Origin: Oscheius sp. JU75
Lineage: Eukaryota > Nematoda > Chromadorea > Rhabditida > Rhabditidae
Direction: 5' to 3'
DNA length: 64,000 nucleotides
Assembly: GCA_037178855.1 (NCBI GenBank)
Contig: JASJZC010000005.1
Span: forward strand, 1,922,001-1,986,000
Position numbers and translations under genes: made by a program. The notes under the pieces are model-generated. The model was not told the DNA's origin and did not search any database. It saw nothing but the letters and a program-made list of their open reading frames with translations. Each line of letters begins with the position of its first letter. Position 1 is the stretch's first letter. Below are positions 12,016 to 21,924 of this stretch, in pieces.

Positions 12016-12882
12016 AAGGAGACAGGAACAGTCATTGAAGGATAAATTGACAAAAATTTGATTGTTTCTTTGACTTGCGTGTACTTCAGACAAGTTTTTC
12101 CTAGCGCAGAATGGTGAAGCAAAACAATTCGATACAATGATATCGGCGATTGAGGACATATTGAAACATTTCACCTTGTTTTGCTGATCCGAGTTTGAAC
12201 CCGACCTGGACATCGAAGGTTCTTACTCTGTGTTTTCAAAATGTTTCTACCAGCGTTGAAGAATCAAGAGCGAGTGATTGAAATGTTTCGCTCATCCTAT
12301 TGGCCACCAATCTCTAAAAATCCAGGTCTTTCCCCTGGTCTCTTGATTGCTGGGCCCCGAAAAGCCACGTGGGGTTTGGATGTGTAATCTATAAGCATCC
12401 TCTCTCTCCCTTGTCGACACAACACAATTTCCAATGACGTAAAAGATACCGCGACGCACTTTTGCGTACTCTCGTCAAAGACACGAACTACGCGGCGTCG
12501 GTCGCCTGACCAGCAACGGTTTTACGATCCTTATTCTCTCTATCCGCCATTTTTGGGTGGCTAGTTTTGTTTATCACAGATCTTTCTTGTATGAAACACA
12601 AAAAGTTGAAGCGGAAAAAGTATTTTCAAAGAGACAGTAAATGAAGAAATCGTCCTTTTCCGATGGAGCTTGGGTTCTGGTTTGTAATTTGGTTGTTTTA
12701 GAAAGAAAGGACGAGCGTCACCAAAAGGTATCACTTTGGTTTCAAAAAGTGTATATAGTCCGAGCTTGTATTTTTGATTTCTGCGTAATGCGCGATGACA
12801 CAGCCAGTTTCCATAAAAACGAACTACTTGGTTTAAACCTTCTAAAATTTTTGATAGTGCCGTCCCATACTTGACTTGTTTT

Positions 12883-13480
12883 GTTTCAACAGCTGCTAAA
12901 GTTCTAAATCTATCCAAATTATCAATACAGCCAACTCTCGATATAGTATGTACCCGATAGTAGAATTCACCATATAGTAGACAAAAATTTGGCTTCAATA
13001 CAGTACAGTTGTTTTCCTCTCGGCTTAGTAGACCAAATAGTAAATTTCTTTTTGCGCAAAACGCGGGTCTACTATATCAAGAGTTGACTGTATATCTTTC
13101 AGACATATAAAAAAAGAGTATATTATTCTTGTTTCAACAATGTACATAATTCGGAGCCTTTGAAGCATTCAATCTTTTTCGTCTGCGTCAGCTGAAAACA
13201 GAACTTTTCTTGTTTCACATTAAGTTCAGAGCCGTTTCAAATTCGATGAAACCGTTCGAGATACTGCTTCACCACAAAGTGAAGTTTTCTTGTTTTAGAT
13301 GTTATTCATAGTGTGGCACCTTTCCCAATTCTTGATCTCGGTTTGGCATCCGTTAGTTCAACAAAAACAAACTTTTCTTGTTTCTAACAATGCTCATAGC
13401 TCTAACCCTGATGATGTTTCTGATACACGCGGTATTTTTTTGAGCTCCAACAAAAGTTTTCTTCTGAACAGATTTCAGTC
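12883..13480. repeat. Degenerate tandem repeat, about 80 bp period, GTTTCA core
   Basis: Successive copies of a core resembling AACTTTTCTTGTTTCA start their GTTTCA-like part at 12883, 13131, 13212, 13292 (GTTTTA), 13380 (GTTTCT) and about 13464 (diverged). The last spacings are 81, 80, 88 and about 84 bp. The first interval is 248 bp but contains a 163 bp MITE plus its TA duplication; subtracting 165 leaves 83 bp. Each unit also tends to carry TTCATAG or a similar sequence 12-20 bases after the core. The units are otherwise strongly diverged. Confidence 0.65.
12928..13090. mobile_element. Pogo/Tigger-like MITE with TA target duplication
   Basis: A 163 bp element begins CAGCCAACTCTCGATATAGT and ends with the near-perfect inverse (TACTATATCAAGAGTTGACTG), flanked by TA on both sides (12926-12927 and 13091-13092). 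The CAG start, a CTCGATATA-type end and TA duplication are typical of pogo/Tigger-related MITEs. It has no coding capacity. It sits inside a unit of the 80 bp tandem repeat. Confidence 0.8.
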
Positions 13481-13715
13481 CATGTATTTTTGGCACTTTG
13501 TTTATTTCTCTCTCCCTGTACCCAGAAAGCACTGATGCCTTGTGATTAGTACCCGAGATGACACTGACCCCCCTCCCGCTGCAAAAACATGGATAGTGAA
13601 CAAAATTGGCTTTTCTGCATTTTTTCCATTCCTTTTAGGGTCAACTAGTCTTTGTTTGGGAGATATTGTAAATTTTGGTATGTTTCAGGTCCGAATCCTC
13701 AGAAAAAGGGACGAG

Positions 13716-16424
13716 ATGCGGACTCTCAGTACGGATGTGCAGTCGGTAGGTCGTTTTCATTAGTTATTCGGTACATAGAAGTTTAGAAATCAGAAAAATT
13801 GTTTGTCGGACAGTATTTGAAAAAAAATGTCTCACTCTAGGGATGAATGTTGGAAGTATTGGAGAGAGTGATAGCACTTCTTCGGCAAAAAATTTACAAA
13901 ATTCTGATGGAAAAAGGCGAAATTAGGGGAACAGGTGTTTCCAAAAATATTTCTGAAGACCTTCTGCAAAAAGTTCAGATCATGCCAAAAGGAATTCAAT
14001 AACAGGTTTAAGTAAAATATAGAAGATTGTCAACCAAGAAATGGACCATCGAATTCTGTCAGAAACCATTTCATTGAAACAAAACGATTTCCACCTTAGT
14101 TTCCAGAACTTTGTTATAATGGAGCCTAAGCTGAAGCGGCTCCGCACAAAAACGAAACTGTCAGAGAACGATCTCTATTTGAGGTTCTAGTGAAACAAAA
14201 AAAAGTTATCGAGCCTGGAACTACCAAAATTTTTCCACCATGGCCCTATAAGAATCTCGGGTGAAACAAACACATTTCAAACTATCGGTCAACCTTCCCT
14301 TCTCAGATACTGGACGACTTTGCCATCTCGGACGACAAGCTGAAAGACATCAGTGACGAGATGCGAGCTCACATGGAGACCGGTCTACAGCAGATTGGCG
14401 GCTCCAGTATACCCATGCTGCCCAGTTTTGTGCCATATCTCCCCGACGGGACAGGTACTTTAGCATATTTTTTCACTCTCCCTTCTTTAGAAGTAGGAAA
14501 ATATGTGGCTATTGATCTGTCAGGCAAGAACCTCAGAATAATGCTACTGACGCTGCATGGGAAGGTGAAAGAGCCACAGGCAGTCAATTCAAACTACATT
14601 ATTCCGAATCTGGTCATGAAAGGGACAGGAGAGCAGGTAGTTTTGAGAAAAATTGAGAGGAAAGTACTTACAGCTCTTCAACTTTATCATGAACTGTCTA
14701 CAAAAGTTTTTGAAAGAGTTTGAACTGGCAGAGTCGAACATAGCCATTGGTGAGTTTAGAGAGACAGAGAGACAGAGATGGTTTTCAGGATTCGTCTTCT
14801 CCTATCCCTGTGAACTGCTCTCAATTCGGTCAGCTCGTCTTCTCTGGTGGACCAAAGGCTTTGATATTGACGACTGCATCCAAAAGGACATCGTCGCTTT
14901 ATTGGAAGAGGCCCTGGAAATGAACATGGTACTTTTTTTGTCATCGCTGCTTCAATTCAAGAGTCGCTGATAGGTGTTTTGTTTCAAAATCTGATTATAA
15001 TCTGTATGCTTTGAACTACACTAATGTTGCTGGTCCGTGAAATGAAAAAAAATAACTTTTTTAGTCGACTAAAGCCCGGATCAAGGCCGTGATGAACGAT
15101 ACAGTCGGACAACTGGCAGCCGCAGCCCACAAATATGGTTCGGAATGTACCGTTGGAGTTGTTATCGGTTACGGGTAGGTCATTTTCCTCAAAAAACCAG
15201 CGATTGTCGAAGCTTCTGTTGCCATCAATTAGTTGAGAGTGGCAAAAAGACAGGCAGAGAGAAGTCCAATTTCAGCTGCAACTCGTCCTACGTGGAAAAG
15301 ATCGAAAGGATCACCAAGTTCGATGCCAAGAAGGCCAACTACACTCATCCCACTATGATCGTCGTGACCGAATGGGAAGAGTTCGGGAAGAAGGGAGAAC
15401 TGGACTCGATTCTGACCAACTTCGACAAGGAAATTGATGCGGCGTCTGTTCATCAAGGAGGACAAGTGTTGGTTTATTCTTTCTGTGTTCCAGTTACTCT
15501 TTATAAGTGTAAAGCAAGGATAGCTGTTGGTTGTACGGAAATAATACAAAGCAAATAACTTTGAGGATTCACAATATGTTTCGTCTGCTACTTGTGTAAC
15601 GTTCCATAGTTGTGCTCGCAGCGTATTTTTGTTAATCGTTTCATAAAACTACCTCAATGTAGTATCTCGAACCCTCCAATTTCCAGAATCGACAAGCTGA
15701 CCGGGGCCTACTATCTCGGAGAACTGGTTCGGCGAGTTCTATCCCAATTGGTTCTGGACAGACAACTGTTCGACGGCCAGCCCTGTGAGAAGCTCGAGGA
15801 TCCCGACACCTTTCCCACAAAATATATTAGCGAAATTTTAGCGTACTTTCCCTACTTGTTTCGGTCAAAACCAGAGCTTTAGAGAAGAAGAGGGCAGCTA
15901 CAAGACCTGTAGGAGGATCTGTGACGAGCTCGAGGTCCCGATGCACGGCTCCGCCGACTACTATATCATCAGGGAAGTCTGCCATGCTGTCAGCCTCCGG
16001 AGTGCGAGTATTGTGGCAGCAGGTGAGATTTTGACTTATTTTTGATTGAGATTTGGGGAAATTTACAGCCATTTCCGCTCTTCTGAAGCATTTACAACAG
16101 TCCAGAGTGAAGATTGGAGTTGGAGGAGCCCTGATCCAGTTCCATCCAACATACCACGCGCTCTTGAGAGACAAGTTGAAAAACTTGGCTCCTTCAAATG
16201 TTACGGTTAGTACAAGGAGACATAGGGACAGAGAGGCCCAGAGACACTGAAACAGGGAGGTAGAGAGACAGCGTGACAGAGAGACAGACAAAGAGAGACA
16301 GAGACATCTATCAGAACAATTTGAAACAACGAAAAATTTACAGTGGGAACTCGTGCCAGCCGACGAGGGAAGTGCCCGAGGAGCTGCACTGATTGCAGCC
16401 GTCGCCGAGAAGCTCAACCTCTAA
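13716..16424 (+). CDS. HK: Divergent single-domain hexokinase
   Basis: Eleven exons give about 451 residues: 13716-13745 (or from 13689), 14307-14454, 14491-14636, 14674-14749, 14789-14928, 15065-15174, 15276-15467, 15687-15842, 15883-16022, 16069-16205, 16344-16424. Family landmarks in order are FVPYLPDGT, VAIDLSGKNLRI, FVFSYPCEL, WWTKGFDI, VMNDTVG, VIGYGCNSSYVEK, TEWEEFG and YYLGELVRRVL, ending in ADEGSARGAALIAAV. Glucose-site residues of the NDTVG and TEW motifs remain. Several ATP-site glycines and polar residues differ from the usual LDLGGTNFR, IGTGTN and SGKGAA motifs. The usual reaction is ATP-dependent phosphorylation of glucose in the cytosol. The first exon follows ATGTTTCAG at 13688, so the message may be trans-spliced there; another upstream exon is possible. 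AATAAA is at 16666. Confidence 0.88.
16217..16309. repeat. GAGACA microsatellite in hexokinase intron
   Basis: Most of the last hexokinase intron is imperfect GAGACAGAGA repeat, the longest sense-strand example in the window. A shorter run is at 14757-14781 in an earlier intron of the same gene. Confidence 0.75.
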
Positions 16425-16926
16425 TGTCCTAATAATTTTTTCCGAATTGTAGCCTTTCAGATTTTGCTCATCTTCCACTAATTGTAATCTGGAAACTCAT
16501 TGCCATCCTCTCCTCCCGACCAGTACCCTGCCAAATGTCTCCCCAAAAGTATAGCCAAAAAGTTTCCTTGTCTAGCCAAGTGTGATTATTGAGATTCTTT
16601 CGAGCAGAACAAGTCATTTTATTTGGGCTTTTATGTCTCTCCTTCATCTCTGAATATGTCAAAATAATAAAGTTCTATGCATTTTGTTGTGTTTACTGTT
16701 CAGGTTTTCGTTCCATCGAAACCTTATTTGCACCTTACTTACATTTGTTCGCTCCAATTTAGAAACACAAAAATAACAAGAGAAACCGGTCGTAAACAGC
16801 TGAGAAAAAAACTCGCGTGGCAACAAAAATGGGTTATGGTTTTCCTTCGGGACGCAATTGCAATCAATTTCTTTGCGCTTTCACTTCCCTTTTTCTTCTC
16901 CTGGCCCCTAAAACTCTAAAATCTAG
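16425..16926. other. Hexokinase 3' UTR and short spacer to SUCLG2
   Basis: No gene is seen. AATAAA at 16666-16671 is a likely polyadenylation signal, leaving about 250 bp before the SUCLG2 start. The two genes are co-oriented, so a longer-spaced operon cannot be excluded. Confidence 0.5.
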
Positions 16927-19197
16927 ATGCTCCTTCGAAGAATTGTCGCGACGGCACGAGCTGGGCGTCTCCAGCAGGCCCGTTTCCTCAATCTACAGGA
17001 ATTTCAGTCCAAGGAACTTCTCGAAAGGTATTCCCACTTCTTTTACATCATTTTAACCAGGATAGTTTTGCAGAAATGGCTGCTCAGTGCAGAAATTCTT
17101 CGTGGCGAGCGACAAGAGCGAGGCCAGCCAGAAAATGGACGACTTTGGTCAGTTATCGGCCATTTTTGACTGAAAAAGCTTGCAGAAGCCGAAGAAATTG
17201 TTGTCAAGGCACAGATCTTGGCCGGAGGGCGCGGCAAGGGCCACTTCATCGGTAAGGAGAGCCTTAGAGGCGTTGTCATCACCCACAAGTGAGTTCTTGT
17301 TTCTTTTTGTAAACAATTCGTTTAATTCTCTAGAGAGCGCCAGTTTTCAGCAAAACAGACGCCCTAAATGCCCTGAGCGAGATGTTCGGCCGCCGTCTGG
17401 TTACCAAGCAGACGCCGAAGGACGGAGTTCTTGTCAATCAGGTTCTTATTTTCAAAATTTTTCAATAAAAAGCGCCTAATTTCTTCAGGTAATGGTAGCT
17501 AGTGGGATCTCGATCAAGCGCGAGACCTACCTCGCTGTACTAATGGATCGTGAGTCCAATGGCCCGGTCATAGTGGCTTCGCCAGCTGGAGGGATGGATA
17601 TCGAGGCCGTAGCCGAGAAGACCCCCCATCTCATCTTCAAGCATCCCGTCGACATCATGGAAGGACTCAGTGAGGGGAGAGCCCGAGAAATTGCCAAAAA
17701 TCTCGATTTTGAAGGAGAGGAGCTCATTGGACAGGTTGGTATTTCTGAGCTTTTTTGCGCGTATAACCAGGTGGCAACTATCATATATGTAGTCCAATAA
17801 CCAAAAATATTACTGAATGCCTACTTTTGTACGTCATCTCTGCAAATTATTTATTAATTCCATAAAATCGTTTCCTTGATAATACCCACATAAAAAGATC
17901 TTATTCTGGGGATCAGAAAAACGCTCATGAGGTTCGGTTTTCATTGTATAAATTCAAACATTCTTTTTTTTTGTGTTTCACCCTCCTACATATGTTCACA
18001 AAAAACGAGAGGTTAGTTGTTGGAAGACATCACTAATCCCCTACCTATTCTTGTCCAAAATAGCGAAGAAAAATACATGTTTGCCTAGCACCCTTCTTTC
18101 CAAGTGTGCTAGTTTTTCCACGAAAAAGAGTCGAACAGCAATTGAGTTCATTAAAATAAGTATGTTCATTACAAACTCTTTTTTATCTAAAAATGCCCGC
18201 CATTTCCAGGCCGCGGCTGAGATCCGTCGTCTCTACGAGCTCTTCATCGCCGTTGATGCCACGCAGGTCGAGATCAATCCCTTCGTCGAGACGCACGACG
18301 GTCGCGTCTTCTGTGTCGATGCCAAGATGAACTTTGACGATTCGGCAGCCTTCAGACAGAAAGAAATCTTTGCCATGGAGGACTATTCCGACCAGGTCTG
18401 CCTCGTTTTTTTTAATCTTGCTACAGTATTTTCTTTTCAGGACAGTCGCGAGGTCGAAGCGCACAAATATCGTCTAAATTACATCGGTCTGGACGGAAAT
18501 ATAGCCTGTTTGGTGAATGGAGCCGGTTTGGCTATGGCCACAATGGATGAGATCAAGCTCAAAGGCGGTGATCCGGCCAATTTCCTCGATGTGGGCGGGG
18601 GTGTCAATGAGACCCAGGTCTATCATGCCTTCAGAATCATCACCAGCGATCCCAGAGTTGGTTTTTAGTCATTTTTTTCTTGAAAAACTAAAAGGAAAAA
18701 GCGACTACTGGTAGAGAATGGCTCTATAAGGAATCGGTGAAACAAAAGAAGGTAGAAATATTGGGCAAACAGCCTGGGGAAAAAAGCTTTTCGGAGGCTC
18801 TTCTTTCAAAAATTGCCAATTTGTAGAGGCTTCGGCACTTATCAATACTTTGAAATTTTTTCTACTGTATAAAATGAAAGGGTTGCCGCATTGAATCTAA
18901 TATACTTTTTGAAGCCAGACTCGAGAAATTAACCCGCCTATTTTTACACCAAAAACCGTCATTTTCCAGGTAAAATGCGTGCTGGTGAACATCTTCGGCG
19001 GGATCGTCAACTGTGCCACGATTGCCAACGGCGTCGTCGCAGCTTGCAAGAAGATCAATCTCTCTGTGCCCCTGGTCGTTCGCCTCGAGGGCACCAACGT
19101 CACAGAGGCCAAGAAAATCATGCAGGAAAGTGGTCTGCCCATCATACAGGCCAATAATCTCAGCGAGGCCGCCGAGAAGGCCGTCGCAGCACTCTGA
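16927..19197 (+). CDS. SUCLG2: Succinyl-CoA ligase [GDP-forming] subunit beta, mitochondrial
   Basis: Eight exons give 414 residues: 16927-17027, 17074-17147, 17186-17288, 17351-17441, 17489-17734, 18210-18395, 18441-18656, 18970-19197. The first 20 residues ([13 protein letters not shown]...) look like a mitochondrial presequence, followed by [11 protein letters not shown], the start of the ATP-grasp domain. [12 protein letters not shown] is the nucleotide-binding loop, VEINPF and [10 protein letters not shown] belong to the metal and nucleotide site, and the C-terminal ligase domain has [10 protein letters not shown] and VVRLEGTN. The wording is closer to the remembered GTP-specific than the ATP-specific subunit ([18 protein letters not shown]), but specificity is inferred. 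With the alpha subunit it makes succinate and GTP from succinyl-CoA in the citric acid cycle. The ATG directly follows ATCTAG, a likely trans-splice acceptor. Confidence 0.95.
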
Positions 19198-19324
19198 TCT
19201 CCTCCTTTTTTACCCCCATTTTTTAGGCCAGTTGTTGATTTTTTTGTTACTTTCTTCTGAAAAATAAGCCATAAATAGGTGTATTTTGCGATAAGAAACA
19301 ACCAAAAAAAGGAAGGGAATGGGA

Positions 19325-20906
19325 TCAGAACGGATTGCCGATCCTCTTGCGCCGATCCATCATCGGGACTTTGGTGCGGTCGATGGTCGCGTCGAAGAAT
19401 CTAAAGTTTCTTCATTATGAAAGCTGCTGCAGAAAGGGGTACGGTACTATTAGAAAATTCACCGAAAGTTTTTGTTTTGGAAAAAACTAGCCGGCTTCGC
19501 TCCTGGTCATCTTTATTTATTTTCGCGTTTTTCGCGCTTTCAGATGATCAAGGTTTTAGATGATCAAGGAAGTAGCAGTGAAAACGGAAAGCTTTGGCAT
19601 TAGTAGGAATGTTGAAGCAAAAAAAGCTACTTTCTGGGAAGCTCTTTAGGACTAATGATATTGTGTAAATTGTGAAAAATGCTACAATTTCAAGCAGAAA
19701 ATGGCTATATTTTACTCATCAGAGTCGACAGATATGCTTTGTATAGGTCACATAATTTGGAACTCTGATTTTTGACGGTTTGACATTAGATTCTATCTAT
19801 TTTTGGCTATCTTCTAATGTTAGAATTATATAATTTTTGTCCACTTTATATAGGTTCCAGAACAAAAAATAAGAACAAACCTGGCCAGAGCCATGGAAGT
19901 AGTCGAGCCAGCCGGAATGGGCTTCGTACAGTCCACATTGATGCGATCGTAGGTGAGCGGGCCCCTGTGTGTCGTCAAGTCGAGCTTGCACCCGACGGTG
20001 AGCACCGGGATGTGACAGGATTCGATGTCTGCAATCAGGTTTCGGCTACTGCCTTTGGGATGATGGGTGCGGGACTTGCCGTCCAACATCGACAGCCACT
20101 GGGCGAGGTTCTGAAAGGGAGAATTTATATAGAAACTATTCTTGGTAGAAAAAACTGTTTGGAGCAAAAATGTTTCATCTAGACAATATATTCTTGAGCA
20201 GTATCCGTCAACCCATCTATTACCTCGGAACCACATGAAAACTTTGTCAGTTGCAGTCTTAGCCAATTTTGACAATTAGCCTGTCTCTATGTTCAATAGA
20301 TTAGCTCGTGCCACATCCCGTTACCGTCGTTCTCCCTATTTGTTACCCTGTCACTCCTGTGGTGATGACATGTATTTGAACTCTCGCGCTTCCGTGAGTC
20401 CGGGCACATAAAAAACAATTCGAAGCAACGGTGCTTCGTACTTATCAGTCAGATTATTTCGTTGTTCCGGTCGTCCTCACTGTATGGGTTTGAAAAACTG
20501 TCAGAAAAGACGAACCTCCTCGCTCTTCTTATTGTTCAAGTCGTGAACAAGAATAGCACCGACTGCTCCATCCAGAAGGACCTGTGCCGTGTTTCTGTGG
20601 CTCACAGTTCCGCCAATGTCCCACAGTTCGATGAGTTCCGATCGCTGCTCCGCGCTGCCTGTAATTGCACTTTTGTAGTCTACTACAAAAACAGACTAAA
20701 ATGGCTTACCGGTTCGATATTCATGCCATGCCATTACAATCGAAACGCCAATCGTTCCAGGCCAGTCGGAGGAGGGTCTGAAAGTGGTTTTCATGGAAAA
20801 TTCTGGCAGGAAAATGCTAAGGAACTCACTTTCCAGCAACCGCGTTGCAAAAAGCCGTCTTTCCGACTCCCGTATCGCCTAGGACGACGATTTTTGTGGA
20901 GCTCAT
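19325..20906 (-). CDS. RABL3: RABL3-type small GTPase
   Basis: Five exons give 197 residues: 20830-20906, 20710-20777, 20516-20658, 19881-20110, 19325-19400. The P-loop is VLGDTGVGKTAF, switch II is LWDIGGTVSH, followed by ILVHDLNNKKSEE and LAQWLSML as in RABL3, and the guanine-specificity motif is the variant GCKLD. The Cys/Ala region DCTKPIPAGS resembles family DCTNPRYLAAGS. There is no C-terminal prenylation cysteine, as expected for RABL3. The protein probably acts in vesicle traffic or as a partner of prenylation chaperones. The ATG lies three bases after TTTTCAG, and the upstream gene DPH4 ends only 48 bp away on the same strand, suggesting a two-gene operon. Confidence 0.9.
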
Positions 20907-20954
20907 CTTCTGAAAATGGCGTTTTTATCGGAAATCACGAGAAAAGGAACCAAA

Positions 20955-21546
20955 CTATTGTGCTTTGACGACTTCCAGACAGAGACTGCAGCTGCCGCAC
21001 TCAAAAATTCCGATGTCGACGATCTGCCTGACCTCTTCTGGGCTGACCTGGTAGTAATCGCCGCAGCGGCACTGTTCTTCTGCAAAGTGGGTCTAATAAG
21101 ACGTACTTTGTGGCAAAAAAACCGTAATGGTCAGGAAACAAACCTACGACCTCGTCCTCGTCAGTAATCTCGATCTTCTCGACGACGGTGCCTTTCTGTG
21201 CACGCAGACGCTGCTCTCGAAGCCAGTTATCGTAGTGAAGACGGCTTTTGGGGTCCTAAAGGCAGTATTTATGGATATATTCACAAAAAAAAATAATACA
21301 AAAAATCTTAAAGTCTCGCCTTTAGAGTGTTCCAGATGACCTTTCCCTGGCCCACAAGCTCCGAATCGGCTTCTGACGACTGTTTGTCTGGGTGAACCTG
21401 TAAATACACTATCTTCCAGCAAGTTTGAGCTCACTAATGGCGAAAAAGAATGAAAATACCTTGCGGAGGAAGACAAAATAGGCCTGTTTGATGGCGTCAG
21501 CACTGGCAGTCTCTTCTATGCTCAAAATATCGTAGAAACTGCGCAT
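20955..21546 (-). CDS. DPH4: Diphthamide-biosynthesis J-protein DPH4/DNAJC24
   Basis: Four exons give 133 residues: 21460-21546, 21320-21397, 21144-21255, 20955-21079. The N-terminal J domain starts MRSFYDILSIEETAS and carries the diagnostic HPD (VHPDKQSS). The C-terminal half is a CSL/DPH-type zinc finger with CRCGDYYQV and ECGSCSLCLEV, providing the four metal-binding cysteines. The family supports DPH3-dependent electron supply to the radical enzyme that starts diphthamide synthesis on elongation factor 2. The intron between exons 2 and 3 has no usable GT and appears to use a GC donor (AAG|GCGAGA). It is the likely first gene of an operon with RABL3, and bestrophin ends 378 bp upstream on the same strand. 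Confidence 0.9.
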
Positions 21547-21924
21547 AGGGGCATAGATCTAGGTTTCTAGGTGATGTTTACGTGAAGAAGTAGGGAAAAA
21601 GAGATGGAATAAGTAGAAAATTAGATTGGAAACGTGGAAAAGTGAAATAGAACGGGCTGTAAGCTCGCGCCAATTCAAAATTTGATTTTATAAAAGGGTG
21701 GGAAGGAAAAATTCATTGTTTTTCAGTGTCTTTCGGCGATTTTTCTAGTGAATATCACGTCCTTCTGGGAAAGAAAGAGGTCGCCAATGGCTAGTATCTA
21801 TGGTAGAGGCTAAAGTCATAGAAAAATGACATAGAAGGAAGTAGAATTGGTCGAAGCCGCAAAGAGGAGAAAGAATGGGGACAGAGAGACAGCAGCGTAT
21901 CAAACTGTTCATTGCCACATAGTA

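Larger units (their letters stand above)
12016..13688. promoter_or_regulatory. Spacer upstream of hexokinase with GC-rich patch
   Basis: No exon is supported. The interval about 12350-12550 is richer in GC than its surroundings, with CACGTGG, TGACGTAA and a CTCTCTCTCCC run, and looks like a promoter or unspliced 5' leader for hexokinase. The remainder is occupied by the degenerate 80 bp repeat and a MITE, listed separately. Confidence 0.35.

Noticed and set aside
12016-13480. CRISPR-like array
   Set aside because: The regularly spaced cores are degenerate, units are mostly conserved only over 10-16 bases, and the genome is eukaryotic; a tandem satellite explains it.
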